Below are positions 10,512-21,428 of a DNA stretch of 64,000 nt, piece by piece (position 1 is the first letter of the stretch; the number at the start of each line of letters is the position of its first letter). This DNA is from Excoecaria cochinchinensis (lineage: Eukaryota > Streptophyta > Magnoliopsida > Malpighiales > Euphorbiaceae), in the NCBI GenBank assembly GCA_947683425.1, contig CANTUQ010000055.1, positions 3,708,001 to 3,772,000 of the forward strand. The letters run 5' to 3'. Below the pieces are notes generated by a model. The model did not search any database. It was not told the DNA's origin and saw nothing but the letters and a program-made list of their open reading frames with translations. The translations under genes were made by a program, and so were the position numbers.

Positions 10512-11083
10512 TGGGGAGGAACAAAAACAAGAGACTTCTAACGAAGTCAAAGAAATCATAGAATATAATACTATAATGCAAAAACAAAATACAATAATAT
10601 TACAACATTCCGCTACGAAACATATCGATGACAAGCACAATTTACATATGAATAACTCATGTAATTCTACATATGCTTTAGCATGAAATAGGATCAACTT
10701 TTACACTCATCTAATAAAACAATCTTGAAATAACGTATCTTTACATCTCCAAAACATGTATAAACATAAAACAAACAAATGTCGACGTGAAAATCAAAAC
10801 ATCAAATCACTACATCTTGCCATTACTCAACCACATATACTTATAACATACTAGCCTTACTATAATAATCTAGATATATATTAGCCTGAGTTCACCTTGA
10901 TAGTGGATATGGGTGCTATTGATACTGATTGGACACAATATTGAACATATAGAGACGTGAGTCTTAAAACATTTATACCCAAAGGTAACAGAAGAGACTG
11001 AAGTCTCAAAATATTTAGACCCAAACGGGGCCGAATTTAGACCCAAACGGGGTCAATTATAGCGGCTACAACTTTAACCCTAA

Positions 11084-11097
11084 ATAAGCATGCTTAT
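11084..11097. repeat. 14-bp perfect palindrome, solo LTR S
   Basis: ATAAGCATGCTTAT followed by CTATCCACTACTATGA. The position between inverted-repeat cluster and double hairpin matches T1. Confidence 0.85.
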
Positions 11098-11314
11098 CTA
11101 TCCACTACTATGATAATTGAGGCTCACACAAAAATACTCTTTACATTACATTCTAATCCTACTTTATTCAGTATTCAAACCATATAACACATATATAAAT
11201 ATCAATTTAGACATCTATAGAGTAACAAATGATAGCTCATACAACTAAAATCATGCCCCATTCAAGAGTGAGAAACCATGCAAAGAGCAATAATTCATAA
11301 ACATTTGAGGATCA

Positions 11315-11572
11315 AGGCAGGGTCGCGCTCGCGACAGAGGCGAATCTCGCCCCAAAGTCTCATTCGTGATGTGTTATGTGCTTGCAAGAGGGGCTGGCAG
11401 GACTCTGTCATGCTCGGGACAGAAGGCGGGTTGTTCCTCATTGCGCTCGCATGTGTACGCGCAGTCACAATGAAGAACAATCCGATGAAAGCTTGGCTTA
11501 CCGAGCTCTCTATCGCGCTCGAGCCAAAAAGCACCTCAGCTGGAGCTCAGCAATAATGCACTCTATCGCAGT
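11315..11572. repeat. GC-rich inverted-repeat cluster of solo LTR S
   Basis: The word GTCGCGCTCGCGACAGA and its degenerate relatives (CTCGCAT, GCGCTCG, TCGCAGTCACGATAG) recur through this stretch. GTCGCG and CGCGAC form the arms. It occupies the same relative slot as the T1 cluster, but the words differ. Confidence 0.75.
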
Positions 11573-12358
11573 CACGATAGAGTTAAAAATCACACTTGCT
11601 ATCAACCTCATGCAGCCCCTCTCATACCCAACTACTCCAAAATCATACAATCATGCATACGACCTCAAACCACTCAACAATTGCATTCAAAACATGTTTA
11701 TAATCATATTCATAACAATTTACTCTTATTAGAAACAATCAATATTGGCAAGAATGCACAATTAAAGCAACAAACCCAGAATTTTGATCTAAACCTTACA
11801 AATCCACATTTAACTTTCATATGCAAAATAAATTCTAACATAACATACAAATCTCAAAACTCAACTCAAATCATGCATTTTAAACATACATTTAGCTCAA
11901 TTTCCAGTAAATACAGCATAAAAACTCAAAAGCAACTCAATCAAAATACATAACTCCTAAACCTCAAAAACACAGCCTTAAAACCACACTCTTCAACGTC
12001 CAATCTTCTCTTTACACTTGTCCTTCCTCTTACCACTGGATTCTTGTAACCAAAACAAATCAAAATACACTTAATCTAAACTCAAATACTACATCAAAAC
12101 AGAAAAAAAGAAGGAGGTGAAGACCATAAACCCGAAAATCCAACCACCTACCTTATAAATCCAACTCAAACTCTTAAAGAAACACCAAAGAAGAAGAAGG
12201 AAGAAGAAGAAAATGAAAAAGAAGAAGAAACGGGAATGCAGGAAGAGGAGAACGGGAAAGAGGAAAATCTAATTTTCCCTCTCTCTTCCCTTCTTTTCTT
12301 CCTTTTCTTTTAATGCTTCCAACGACCAATCCTATGTGTCACCATCCCATAGGTCAAT

Positions 12359-12368
12359 CTTATAAAAT
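12359..12368 (-). promoter_or_regulatory. Candidate TATA box of solo LTR S
   Basis: The minus strand reads ATTTTATAAG about 200 bases into the LTR. Upstream distance and base context fit an LTR promoter; no other evidence. Confidence 0.35.
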
Positions 12369-12565
12369 CCTTGGCTTTTGTCCCCTTTAGTCCTTGGCCA
12401 AATATTCTTTTACCCACTTAACTAAATTCTTTCTCTTGTTAACTTTAATTCTTTTCCAATTTAGTCCTTAATTAACCAAATTCCATATTTATCAAATTAT
12501 GCGTATACCCTTAATCAAGCAATTAACTTTGTAAATCCTACTAAGGTCCAAATCGGGGTGTTACA

Positions 12566-13292
12566 GTCAAAAATCACCCAGACCAAATCATTCTTCTTCT
12601 GTGTGAGGGTAAGGCGAGTAACAAAGTCCATGGTGATATTATCCCATTTTCATTTTGGTATTAGGATAGGATTCAATAAACCCGATGGCACTTGATGTTC
12701 CACTTTAACCTGTTGAAACGTTAGACATTCTGACACATATTTAGCTATGTGCTTTTTCATCGCTGGCCACCAGTAAAACTATTTCAAATCTTCGTACATC
12801 TTGTTACTTCCAAGATGCATATTGAATACTGTATTGCGAACTTCATGTAGCAATTTCTTCTTTAACTCATGGTCGGCTGGTACACATAACCTGTTCTTAT
12901 AATTTAGGCTTCCATCATGTTTTATTGAATAGTCAGTCTTGTCTCCATTCTCTAATGATTGCATAATTTGTTGCAGCCTGGCATCATCTCTCTAAGCATT
13001 AACTATTAATTGTCTTAGTCCAGGTTTAACTTTTAATTGAGCTAGCAAAGCTGCATCAGGTGCAAATTTCCATATGCGATGTTGTATTGATAAGGCAGAA
13101 AGCGTCTTCCTGCTCAAGGCATCAGCTACCACATTAGCCTTTTTAAGATGATAAACAACAAAACAATCATAATCTTTGAATAATTCAAGCCATCAATACT
13201 GCCTCAAGTTAAGTTCTTTCTGTGTCAATAAGTATTTAAGGCTCTTATAATTCGTATAAATTATGTATTTATCACCATACAGGTAGTGTCGC
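12566..13292 (-). pseudogene. RNase H C-terminal part and integrase zinc-binding region of H1
   Basis: The minus-strand frame reads RHYLYG, KSLKYLLTQKELNLRQ and VVADALSRK, the usual end of gypsy RNase H. It then reads the HHCC integrase N-terminus with HLGSNKMYEDLK and [15 protein letters not shown], and ends at the first catalytic Asp block (VWVIFD) next to the solo LTR. The RNase H Asp of the usual TDHKSL is Asn (TNYKSL), and the second Cys of the HHCC motif is Phe (ECLTFQQ). Stops interrupt the frame after LRQY, after VNA and after YEDLK. It joins the 19837-20046 fragment across T1 with a gtcgc duplication. Confidence 0.88.
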
Positions 13293-13658
13293 TGTAACAC
13301 CCCGCCATCCCCGTTGGAAGGATACCGGAGTGCCACACGGGCAAACACATATAATCATATACATTTACACATGTATAAATAAATAAAAGAAAACCAAATG
13401 AGATTTAAAGAAACTTTTAATCATTTAATAATAAAACCTGTTACATGTAACATATATCAATATCGTTTTACAAAAAGAGGCTCGTAAGCAAATACATATA
13501 CAAAAATAATATTTGTTCCTTTACAAAAAGTTACTTTGCTATACACAAGCCATATACAAAATTACAGCGGAAGACTTCAAAAATATAACAACTTCAACCA
13601 AAAAGACTCCTAGTGGCCGACCTGCAGATATCCGACTCTGAACTGCACTCGCCACCTG

Positions 13659-13695
13659 CACGGGAAAAGAGCCCGTGCTAAGCGATAACGCTTAG
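13659..13695 (-). repeat. Abutting double hairpin, T1 3' LTR
   Basis: On the sense (minus) strand CTAAGCG-TTAT-CGCTTAG is followed with no spacer by CACGGG-CTCTTTT-CCCGTG. About 150-190 bases of the conserved context CCCCACTAAGCG ... GGCCACTAGGAG surround it. It lies about 2.15 kb into the LTR and 370 bases from its end. Confidence 0.9.
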
Positions 13696-14089
13696 TGGGG
13701 AGGAACAAAACAAAATAACAATATACATATAACATATATGCAACAATACTGTAGTCAATATACAAGGTACATATCACCAAGTTATACAAGAATTCATGTG
13801 CAACATATTCATTTCATCTTGTTAAAAACATCTCAACATATACAATACATGTACACATATAGCCTGATTAGTCGGAATAAATTCATTAGAAGTGGATACG
13901 GTCTAATGGATACTGATAGAACACAATATCCCAAGCATATAGAGACATGAGTCTCAAACATGTAATTTTCATATAGAGACCGAGGTCCCGCTTTATTTCC
14001 ATATAGATCCTAACAGGATCGAAACAAGGATCCAAACGGACCCGCATATAACATTTTTATCATATAGCAGCTGCACACACACACTGACC

Positions 14090-14107
14090 TAAGTAAGCGC
14101 TTACTTA
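14090..14107. repeat. 18-bp perfect palindrome, T1 3' LTR
   Basis: TAAGTAAGCGCTTACTTA is a perfect palindrome, followed by the conserved word TATCCACTACTATGA. In the other T1 LTR (18083-18100) one central base is changed. Confidence 0.85.
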
Positions 14108-14485
14108 TCCACTACTATGACTTATACAGGCTTATATGACACAACTCAATAATTCATATATCAAATCATGAGAATTTCCTATTATATTAGCTTATAATTC
14201 ATGTATACTTATATACTGATCACATTCAGAATATTTAAACATATAGATATCAATACTGAAGGTAATAAGGACATATAGCTCACATTGAATTAATCCATGT
14301 CAAATAAATTATAAAAAGTGTAAATCATGAATATTAATTATTAATCATGTATACAACTCAATAATAAGCAATTATTAAACTACAAATTAGATTTTAAAAC
14401 TAATTATTCATCAAACAGTGTAAAAACCCTAAAAATCAGAAGTTAAATCTTTGTTTTAGGAAGACAGGACAGCAGGCAGAGGCCG

Positions 14486-14785
14486 GTCACGTCGTGACCT
14501 TTAGTCACGTCTCGTGACACCGGCTTCACGCGAGCCAGGCAAAAGAGCAAGACAAGAAAGCAAGGCAAGAGCAGGCGGTCACGGTGTGACCATCAGTCAC
14601 GTCTCGTGACGCCTGTGAGGAGAGGAAGAAAATCACATGCAGGAGGAGGCGAGAGTCACGGCGTGATGCAGCATCACGTCACGTGACCTTCAGCAAAGAA
14701 GGAGTCACGGCGTGAAGCTGCTTCGCGTCTCGTGACCTTCAACCGAGAAGGGGGTCACGGTGTGATGCAGCATCACGTCTCGTGA
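14486..14785. repeat. GTCACG/CGTGAC inverted-repeat cluster, T1 3' LTR
   Basis: Repeated short inverted repeats with arms GTCACG and CGTGAC and 1-3 central bases. Two 33-base nested palindromes at 14655-14687 and 14704-14736 enclose the inner stems CGTGATGC-A-GCATCACG and CGTGAAGC-T-GCTTCGCG. The cluster is much richer in GC than the surrounding LTR. Copied at 18479-18779. Confidence 0.88.
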
Positions 14786-15843
14786 CCTTCTTCTCACAAT
14801 TCTGCTTCTCTTCTCAAACTCAATCATCTTCTCAAAACCAACTTCCAGTAAAACGTGGGAAAAACCAGAAAATCCAGAAAACAGAGCACCCTCCTAATTC
14901 AAAACCCCATTTGTATAAAACCATTTTTCATGAAATAATCATTCAACCACATACCTTTAAGTCCTCTGAGCACCATTACTGCAATTTCACTCACTTTATT
15001 CATACTAACATATAATTACAGAATATAAACAGAAAGAGACCCAAACCAGAGTTTCACATTCATATACATATATAAACATCTCATTTGGAAACTCATATCA
15101 TTCTTTTCCTACTGTAATCATGTATCGAACACTACATAACTCATGCATTTCAATATTCCAACACACATAACTATATTAGCAACAAAACTGCAATCTGGAT
15201 CCAAAAATGAGCAAGACAGACACACTCCCAAACCTATTGAAGTCCAAAACAACGTCCACTGCTCTTTCAATCCACAGCTTTGCCCTTTCCCTTCTCTTTT
15301 CTTTTATCCTTAGGAGCTTGCAAACAAGTAAACCATAATCAACCCAAGAACAGAATCTCTATAATAAAACCCAAAGGAGAAGACAAAAAACCACATGAAA
15401 ACCAAAAGCCACCTACCTCTGGAACTTCTTTCCCAATCTCAAACCCTAGTTCCACAATAACAGAGCTAACATGCAAATGAGAAAAGGGCAGCAAGTGGAG
15501 AGGAAGAGATGGCTAACGTGAGGGAGAGCAAAAGAGAGAAAATTTCACGTGTCTAGTTTTCCAGGATTCAAAACTCTCTTTTCCCTCACCCACGTGCCCA
15601 TCCTCCTTCCACATGGCACACATGCACAAGAAACACAGACCCACTTAATCCACTTTACCAATTAATCCTCCAATTGTACTAATAGGTCCTTTACAAATTA
15701 CTTTTAACTCACTAATAAAAATCTTCAATTTACATCTTTTATTTCTTTGCAAAATAATCCTCTTTTACTAACAACTTACTCAATTGCCCTTAATTGTCCA
15801 TTAAAATCCTAATTTCCAATTAAGCCACTTGTGGGGTGTGACA

Positions 15844-15860
15844 ACTCACCCCTCCTTAAG
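15844..15860 (-). other. Polypurine tract of T1
   Basis: The minus strand reads CTTAAGGAGGGGTGAGT directly before the 3' LTR. The upstream word GAGGACGAAATTT also occurs before the tracts of H1, T2 and F in this window, with small changes. Confidence 0.85.
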
Positions 15861-15930
15861 AAAATTTCGTCCTCGAAATTTCCTCGCTAATCCAATACAT
15901 TCAAATACCAAAACCGAAAGGAAACAGAAC

Positions 15931-17169
15931 TCAATCATATAAACACTTACCCGAAGGTCCTGCAGCACCAGTCACATTCTCCGCAGTCATAGCATATGCC
16001 CTATGCCGATTACGATCCTCCGTAGCACCAGGTCGCTGCACCGTCTCAGATGGTGCTCTCGGAGCTCTACTTGCATCCCGGTTGCTTTGGATGACATTGG
16101 ATCTCTTACTCTCTTGCTGATTCTGGTCCACTTGTCGATCAGGGCAAAATGCAAACCGATGTTCCATGCTTCCACACTTGAAACAAGCGCCGGTAATCTT
16201 GCGACACGTACCCCAATGGTACCTATGACAATGCTCGCATTCTGGTGCTCGATTTCCTTTATTACCATGTGGGGCTACACTCTCTACCTGTGAAGGCACT
16301 TGCACACCTCCTCTAGATCCTTGCTCAACTGGAGTACCCTTTGACTTCTTAGCACTCACATTTCCCCCATCCGGTGCTCTCTTCTTGCTAGCCATTCTCT
16401 GCTTGATCTCCTCAGATTCCTCTAACCTCATTGCTGCAGCCACAATCTGATAATACCCAACTGGCTGCAAGACAATCATCGCAGACAAAGGGCCTCTGAA
16501 TACCTCACGCAATCCCTCTAAAAAGTGCCTACATCTGAACTCATCTGTCAACAGCTGCTCAGGCACATACTTACTTAGCCTATTGAACTCCTTGTCGTAC
16601 TCACTGACAGTCATTCCCCTTTGCTTCAAACTAATGAACTCTCTCCATTTCGCTTCTTGGTATGCCTTTGTTATATACTTTTGCTCAAATTCTTGCTTGA
16701 AATACTCCCATGTCAACTCAGCTGGCCTCTGAGGATTCCTCATCACGAGTTCCCACCAGTCATATGCTGATCCCTGAAGCAACGATATAGCACATGAAGC
16801 TCTCTGATCTGCGGGACATCTAATCTCTTGCAAAATTCTACCTACTCTCTTTAGCCAAAACTCAGCCACATCGGATTCATCTAAGGCAGTCCCATGAAAA
16901 TCCTCTGCTCCTCTTTTTCTTAACAACTCAGTTGGAGCCTTAGGTGCAGTCAACCTATCAACCACTTGTAATAACCCCTGAACTAACGCTGGATCAAAAG
17001 CAATACCTCTATTTGCACCCTCAGCTGGTGCAGGTTCCCGCTCATGTCTATCCTGTCTAACTGGATCATCTCTTCTAACTGGATTCCCTCCACGACTCAC
17101 ATTGGCACTACTCATGGTGTCGCCCATATACTCACTTGGATCCGACTCCATATAAACACTACAAAACAC
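15931..17169 (-). CDS. gag: Gag protein of T1, intact
   Basis: A 412-codon uninterrupted frame begins about 95 bases after the primer site; MESDPSEYMG at residue 7 is an equally good start. Residues about 88-240 are a retrotransposon gag domain, with EFWLKRVGRIL, SAYDWWELV and FRCRHFLEGL blocks. Residues 311-322 form a C-x2-C...C knuckle-like motif (CEHCHRYHWGTC), and residues 329-342 form a canonical CCHC knuckle (CFKCGSMEHRFAFC) that would bind RNA. The tail RAYAMTAENV...GPSG starts like the gag/protease junction of Tekay polyproteins, then stops. The protein would build the virus-like particle; enzymes must come from a relative. Confidence 0.93.
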   Translation of the reverse strand: MFCSVYMESDPSEYMGDTMSSANVSRGGNPVRRDDPVRQDRHEREPAPAEGANRGIAFDPALVQGLLQVVDRLTAPKAPTELLRKRGAEDFHGTALDESDVAEFWLKRVGRILQEIRCPADQRASCAISLLQGSAYDWWELVMRNPQRPAELTWEYFKQEFEQKYITKAYQEAKWREFISLKQRGMTVSEYDKEFNRLSKYVPEQLLTDEFRCRHFLEGLREVFRGPLSAMIVLQPVGYYQIVAAAMRLEESEEIKQRMASKKRAPDGGNVSAKKSKGTPVEQGSRGGVQVPSQVESVAPHGNKGNRAPECEHCHRYHWGTCRKITGACFKCGSMEHRFAFCPDRQVDQNQQESKRSNVIQSNRDASRAPRAPSETVQRPGATEDRNRHRAYAMTAENVTGAAGPSGKCLYD

Positions 17170-17262
17170 AAGACATCTGCATTAGGCCACTATACAAAAC
17201 TGACTCTCATGCATAGACTCGACTCTACACTCAAACAATCACAACATAACCCAGAACCACTA

Positions 17263-17281
17263 AACCTGGGCTCTGATACCA
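17263..17281 (-). other. Primer binding site of T1, initiator-Met tRNA
   Basis: The minus strand reads TGGTATCAGAGCCCAGGTT three bases inside the LTR. TGGTATCAGAGC is the standard initiator-Met primer site of chromoviruses and many copia elements. Confidence 0.92.
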
Positions 17282-17284
17282 AGC

Positions 17285-19836
17285 TGTAACACCCCGCCAT
17301 CCCCGTTGGAAGGATACCGGAGTGCCACGCGGGCAAACACATATAATCATATACATTTACACATGTATAAATAAATAAAAGAAAACCAAATGAGATTTAA
17401 AGAAACTTTTAATCATTTAATAATAAAACCTGTTTACATGTAACATATATCAATATCGTTTTACAAAAAGAGGCTTGTAAGCAAATACATATACAAAAAT
17501 AATATTTGTTCCTTTACAAAAAGTTACTTTGCTATACACAAGCCATATACAAAATTACAGCGGAAGACTTCAAAAATATAACAACTTCAACCAAAAAGAC
17601 TCCTAGTGGCCGACCTGCAGATATCCGACTCTGAACTGCACTCGCCACCTGCACGGGAAAAGAGCCCGTGCTAAGCGATAACGCTTAGTGGGGAGGAACA
17701 AAACAAAATAACAATATACATATAACATATATGCAACAATACTGTAGTCAATATACAAGGTACATATCACCAAGTTATACAAGAATTCATGTGCAACATA
17801 TTCATTTCATCTTGTTAAAAACATCTCAACATATACAATACATGTACACATATAGCCTGATTAGTCGGAATAAATTCATTAGAAGTGGATACGGTCTAAT
17901 GGATACTGATAGAACACAATATCCCAAGCATATAGAGACATGAGTCTCAAACATGTAATTTTCATATAGAGACCGAGGTCCCGCTTTATTTCCATATAGA
18001 TCCTAACAGGATCGAAACAAGGATCCAAACGGACCCGCATATAACATTTTTATCATATAGCAGCTGCACACACACACTGACCTAAGTAAGTGCTTACTTA
18101 TCCACTACTATGACTTATACAGGCTTATATGACACAACTCAATAATTCATATATCAAATCATGAGAATTTCCTATTATATTAGCTTATAATTCATGTATA
18201 CTTATATACTGATCACATTCAGAATATTTAAACATATAGATATCAATACTGAAGGTAATAAGGACATATAGCTCACATTGAATTAATCCATGTCAAATAA
18301 ATTATAAAAAGTGTAAATCATGAATATTAAATATTAATCATGTATACAACTCAATAATAAGCAATTATTAAACTACAAATTAGATTTTAAAACTAATTAT
18401 TCATCAAACAGTGTAAAAACCCTAAAAATCAGAAGTTAAATCTTTGTTTTAGGAAGACAGGACAGCAGGCAGAGGCCGGTCACGTCGTGACCTTAAGTCA
18501 CGTCTCGTGACACCAGCTTCACGTGAGCCAGGCAAAAGAGCAAGACAAGAAAGCAAGGCAAGAGCAGGCGGTCACGGCGTGACCATCAGTCACGTCTCGT
18601 GACGCCTGTGAGGAGAGGAAGAAAATCACACGCAGGAGGAGGCGAGAGTCACGGCGTGATGCAGCATCACGTCACGTGACCTTCAGCAAAGAAGGAGTCA
18701 CGGCGTGAAGCTGCTTCGCGTCTCGTGACCTTCAACCGAGAAGGGGGTCACGGCGTGATGCAGCATCACGTCTCGTGACCTTCTTCTCACAATTTTGCTT
18801 CTCTTCTCAAACTCAATCATCTTCTCAAAACCAACTTCCAGTAAAACGTGGGAAAAACCAGAAAATCCAGAAAACAGAGCACCCTCCTAATTCAAAACCC
18901 CATTTGTATAAAACCATTTTTCATGAAATAATCATTCAAACACATACCTTTAAGTCCTCTGAGCACCATTACTGCAATTTCACTCACTTTATTCATACTA
19001 ACATATAATTACAGAATATAAACAGAAAGAGACCCAAACCAGAGTTTCACATTCATATACATATATAAACATCTCATTTGCAAACTCATATCATTCTTTT
19101 CCTACTGTAATCATGTATCGAACACTACATAACTCATGCATTTCAATATTCCAACACACATAACTATATTAGCAACAAAACTGCAATCTGGATCCAAAAA
19201 TGAGCAAGACAGACACACTCCCAAACCTGTTGAAGTCCAAAACAATGTCCACTGCTCTTTCAATCCACAACTTTGCCCTTTCCCTTCTCTTTTCTTTTAT
19301 CCTCAGGAGCTTGCAAACAAGTAAACCATAATCAACCCAAGAACAGAATCTCTATAATAAAACCCAAAGGAGAAGAAAAAAAACCACATGAAAACCAAAA
19401 GCCACCTACCTCTGGAACTTCTTTCCCAATCTCAAACCCTAGTTCCACAATAACAGAGCTAACATGCAAATGAGAAAAGGGCAGCAAGTGGAGAGGAAGA
19501 GATGGCTAACGTGAGGGAGAGCAAAAGAGAGAAAATTTCATGTGTCTAGTTTTCCAGGATTCAAAACTCTCTTTTCCCTCACCCACGTGCCCATCCTCCT
19601 TCCACATGGCACACATGCACAAGAAACACAGACCCACTTAATCCACTTTACCAATTAATCCTCCAATTGTACTAATAGGTCCTTTACAAATTACTTTTAA
19701 CTCACTAATAAAAATCTTCAATTTACATCTTTTATTTCTTTGCAAAATAATCCTCTTTTACTAACAACTTACTCAATTGCCTTTAATTGTCCATTAAAAT
19801 CCTAATTTCCAATTAAGCCACTTGTGGGGTGTGACA
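17285..19836 (-). repeat. T1 5' LTR
   Basis: Copy of 13293-15843 with about twenty substitutions and one inserted T. Most differences are C/T or G/A, as expected from deamination of methylated cytosines. Double hairpin at 17652-17688, inverted-repeat cluster at 18479-18779. Confidence 0.95.
17652..17688 (-). repeat. Abutting double hairpin, T1 5' LTR
   Basis: Same sequence and geometry as the copy at 13659-13695. Confidence 0.9.
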
Positions 19837-20046
19837 GTCGCCATATCTTTAAAGCAAAATCTACAGCAGCTAATTCTAAGTCATGAGTAGGATAGTTTTG
19901 CTCTTGCTGTTTCAGTTGTCTTGATGCATATTCCACTACCTTGCCATCTTGCATCAGTACACATCCCAGACCATTCCTCGAAGCATCACTAAACATTACA
20001 TATTCTTTACTCGGAGTAGGTTGTGCCAAAACTGGTGCTTGCCGAC
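19837..20046 (-). pseudogene. RNase H N-terminal part of H1
   Basis: The minus-strand frame reads [56 protein letters not shown]. The first catalytic Asp (SDAS) and the Glu (DLELAAV) are present. The frame is intact here and joins 13292 across T1. Upstream reverse transcriptase is missing because sequence similarity stops near 20046. Confidence 0.88.
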
Positions 20047-20142
20047 TGTTCGGAGTTAAAAGAGAGCACAGTTCAGCAAAGTAGTAGAGACAGCATGGGA
20101 ATGACTGGATCTACAAGAGGTGGAAGAAGAAGAGGTCGAGCA
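20047..20142 (+). pseudogene. Gag fragment of element F, left of T2
   Basis: The plus frame reads [20 protein letters not shown] then TRGGRRRGRA, a basic linker like that near the C-terminus of gag. It stops at the T2 target site gagca and resumes in frame at 36856. The N-terminal gag, primer site and 5' LTR of F are absent; H1 RNase H in the opposite orientation abuts it. Confidence 0.6.
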
Positions 20143-20950
20143 TGTCACACCCCCATACCCCCTGGGACGAATATCGGGGTACCATAGCCAAACACACACA
20201 TACGCGTACACATGCATACATAAAGGCAGAAGCGATAACAATAAATAAAGATAAGAGCATTCTTTTGGGCCAAGCATATACTATTAATAATGTATAAACT
20301 GTACATAATACAAAAGTTTTATAATTATTACATCTTCATTTTCGATACATATACAAAATAGTTAACATTTACATGTCGAAACTATACTTCCTATATACAT
20401 AATGATGTTACTCAAAATGTAAGAAACTCTATCTTATACAAAAAGTTCTTCATCAAGCTCCTAGTGGCCATGACCTGCAGATGCAAACTCTCTAATCACA
20501 TCCTGTAAACCTACATGGGAAAAACACCTGTGCTAAATGGTAACGCTTAGTGGGGATAAACAGAAACAAAAGACTTTAAACGAAGTCACAAATATAACAC
20601 AGGCATATTGACAGTCATGTCATATACAAATAATCATGTACACAATCTAGTGAGCAAAAACATCATGCTTCATCCAATTCATGTGCAGAAACAGATATCA
20701 TATATGGCAAAGGATATCGGTAACATGTCATACTATCTTATATTCATATACATTTAAATATCTCTAATTCACCTCTTGTACACTACAAAATATACATTAG
20801 CCTGAACTCTAAACCATGGTGGATACGGGTACTTTACCTCAAATACAGATAAACAGTATCAAACTCTAGAGACCTAACTCAAAATGAATACTCTGGGTAT
20901 TCGTCGTTAAACCAATTAAGGTCATTGTGGTAGCCGCGCTCTAACTCTTT

Positions 20951-20964
20951 ATAAGCATGCTTAT
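20951..20964. repeat. 14-bp perfect palindrome, T2 3' LTR
   Basis: ATAAGCATGCTTAT next to CTATCCACTAGATTGAC. The second copy is at 24888-24901. Confidence 0.85.
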
Positions 20965-21188
20965 CTATCCACTAGATTGACACTTCAGGCTCAACTCACA
21001 CATTCGGAATATAACACTCTCCATAATCACTTATTCAAGTATACATATTATCAATTCATTGCATAAACATATAAATCATGCAAGCAATTTAAAGAAAACA
21101 ATTGGGAGAAAACAGGATTTACATGGTAGCATGCAAAAAACTCAAAGTCATCTAACATTTTAAAACCAAAATCTTAAAACAGGAGGGA

Positions 21189-21428
21189 GTTACATGGCGG
21201 TATGGGTAGACCTTACCACTGTGTAAGCCACCCCACATGGGGGTAAGGAAAGGCCCTTACCACTGTGTAACGAAGCCACAATTAAAAGGGGACAGAAGCA
21301 AGTTACACGGCGGTATGGCTTTCCCTTACTGCCATGTAAACCCAGTTACACGGCAGTATGGGTAAGCCTTACCGCCGTGTAAACCCAGTTACATGGCGGT
21401 ATGGGTAAGCCTTACCGCCGTGTAAACC
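21189..21428. repeat. TTACACGGCGGTA inverted-repeat cluster, T2 3' LTR
   Basis: About four stem-loops with arms TTACACGGCGGTA and TACCGCCGTGTAA around an 11-base loop TGGGTAAGCCT, with scattered C/T changes in the arms. Confidence 0.88.

Larger units (their letters stand above)
10095..12565 (-). mobile_element. Solo LTR S of a Tekay/Del-type element
   Basis: In plus orientation it runs from GTAACACCCCAATACC (the first base is C rather than T) to GGGGTGTTACA, about 2.47 kb. The flanks are gttaa (10090-10094) and gtcaa (12566-12570), a 5-bp target duplication with one change. The H1 integrase frame continues on both sides, so this is a clean insertion that lost its body by LTR-LTR recombination. 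It contains an inverted-repeat cluster (11315-11570), the palindrome (11084-11097) and the double hairpin (10476-10511). Small frames inside (10333-11953) are not supported as genes. Confidence 0.88.
13293..15843 (-). repeat. T1 3' LTR
   Basis: Plus orientation TGTAACACCCC to GGGGTGTGACA. It holds the inverted-repeat cluster (14486-14785), palindrome (14090-14107) and double hairpin (13659-13695). Small open frames inside recur at the same place in the other LTR only because the LTRs are copies. Confidence 0.95.
13293..19836 (-). mobile_element. T1: complete gag-only LTR retrotransposon (TR-GAG type, Tekay-like)
   Basis: Two LTRs of about 2.55 kb flank only 1441 bases of internal DNA. Flanking gtcgc copies at 13288-13292 and 19837-19841 are an exact 5-bp target duplication. 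Internally there are an initiator-Met primer site (17263-17281), one intact gag ORF and a polypurine tract, with no pol. The design matches what has been called TR-GAG (terminal-repeat retrotransposon with a gag domain), but the LTRs make up nearly four fifths of the element. It interrupts H1 RNase H between the Trp-Arg and His-Tyr codons. By eye the two LTRs differ at about twenty sites, so the insertion is young. Confidence 0.93.
8688..20046 (-). mobile_element. H1: decayed Tekay/Del chromovirus, split by nested insertions
   Basis: On the minus strand, fragments of RNase H (19837-20046), RNase H plus integrase N-terminus (12566-13292), and integrase core plus chromodomain (9090-10094) are collinear. 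They are followed by a polypurine tract and the start of a 3' LTR (8688-9071). The chromodomain and LTR style place it in the Tekay/Del chromovirus lineage. Several in-frame stops show that it is dead. Reverse transcriptase and gag are missing because the right end stops at the junction near 20046. Confidence 0.85.

Noticed and set aside
11278..11732. Open frames of 79-118 codons on both strands in solo LTR S
   Set aside because: They overlap the GC-rich inverted-repeat cluster, lie in an LTR and resemble no protein.
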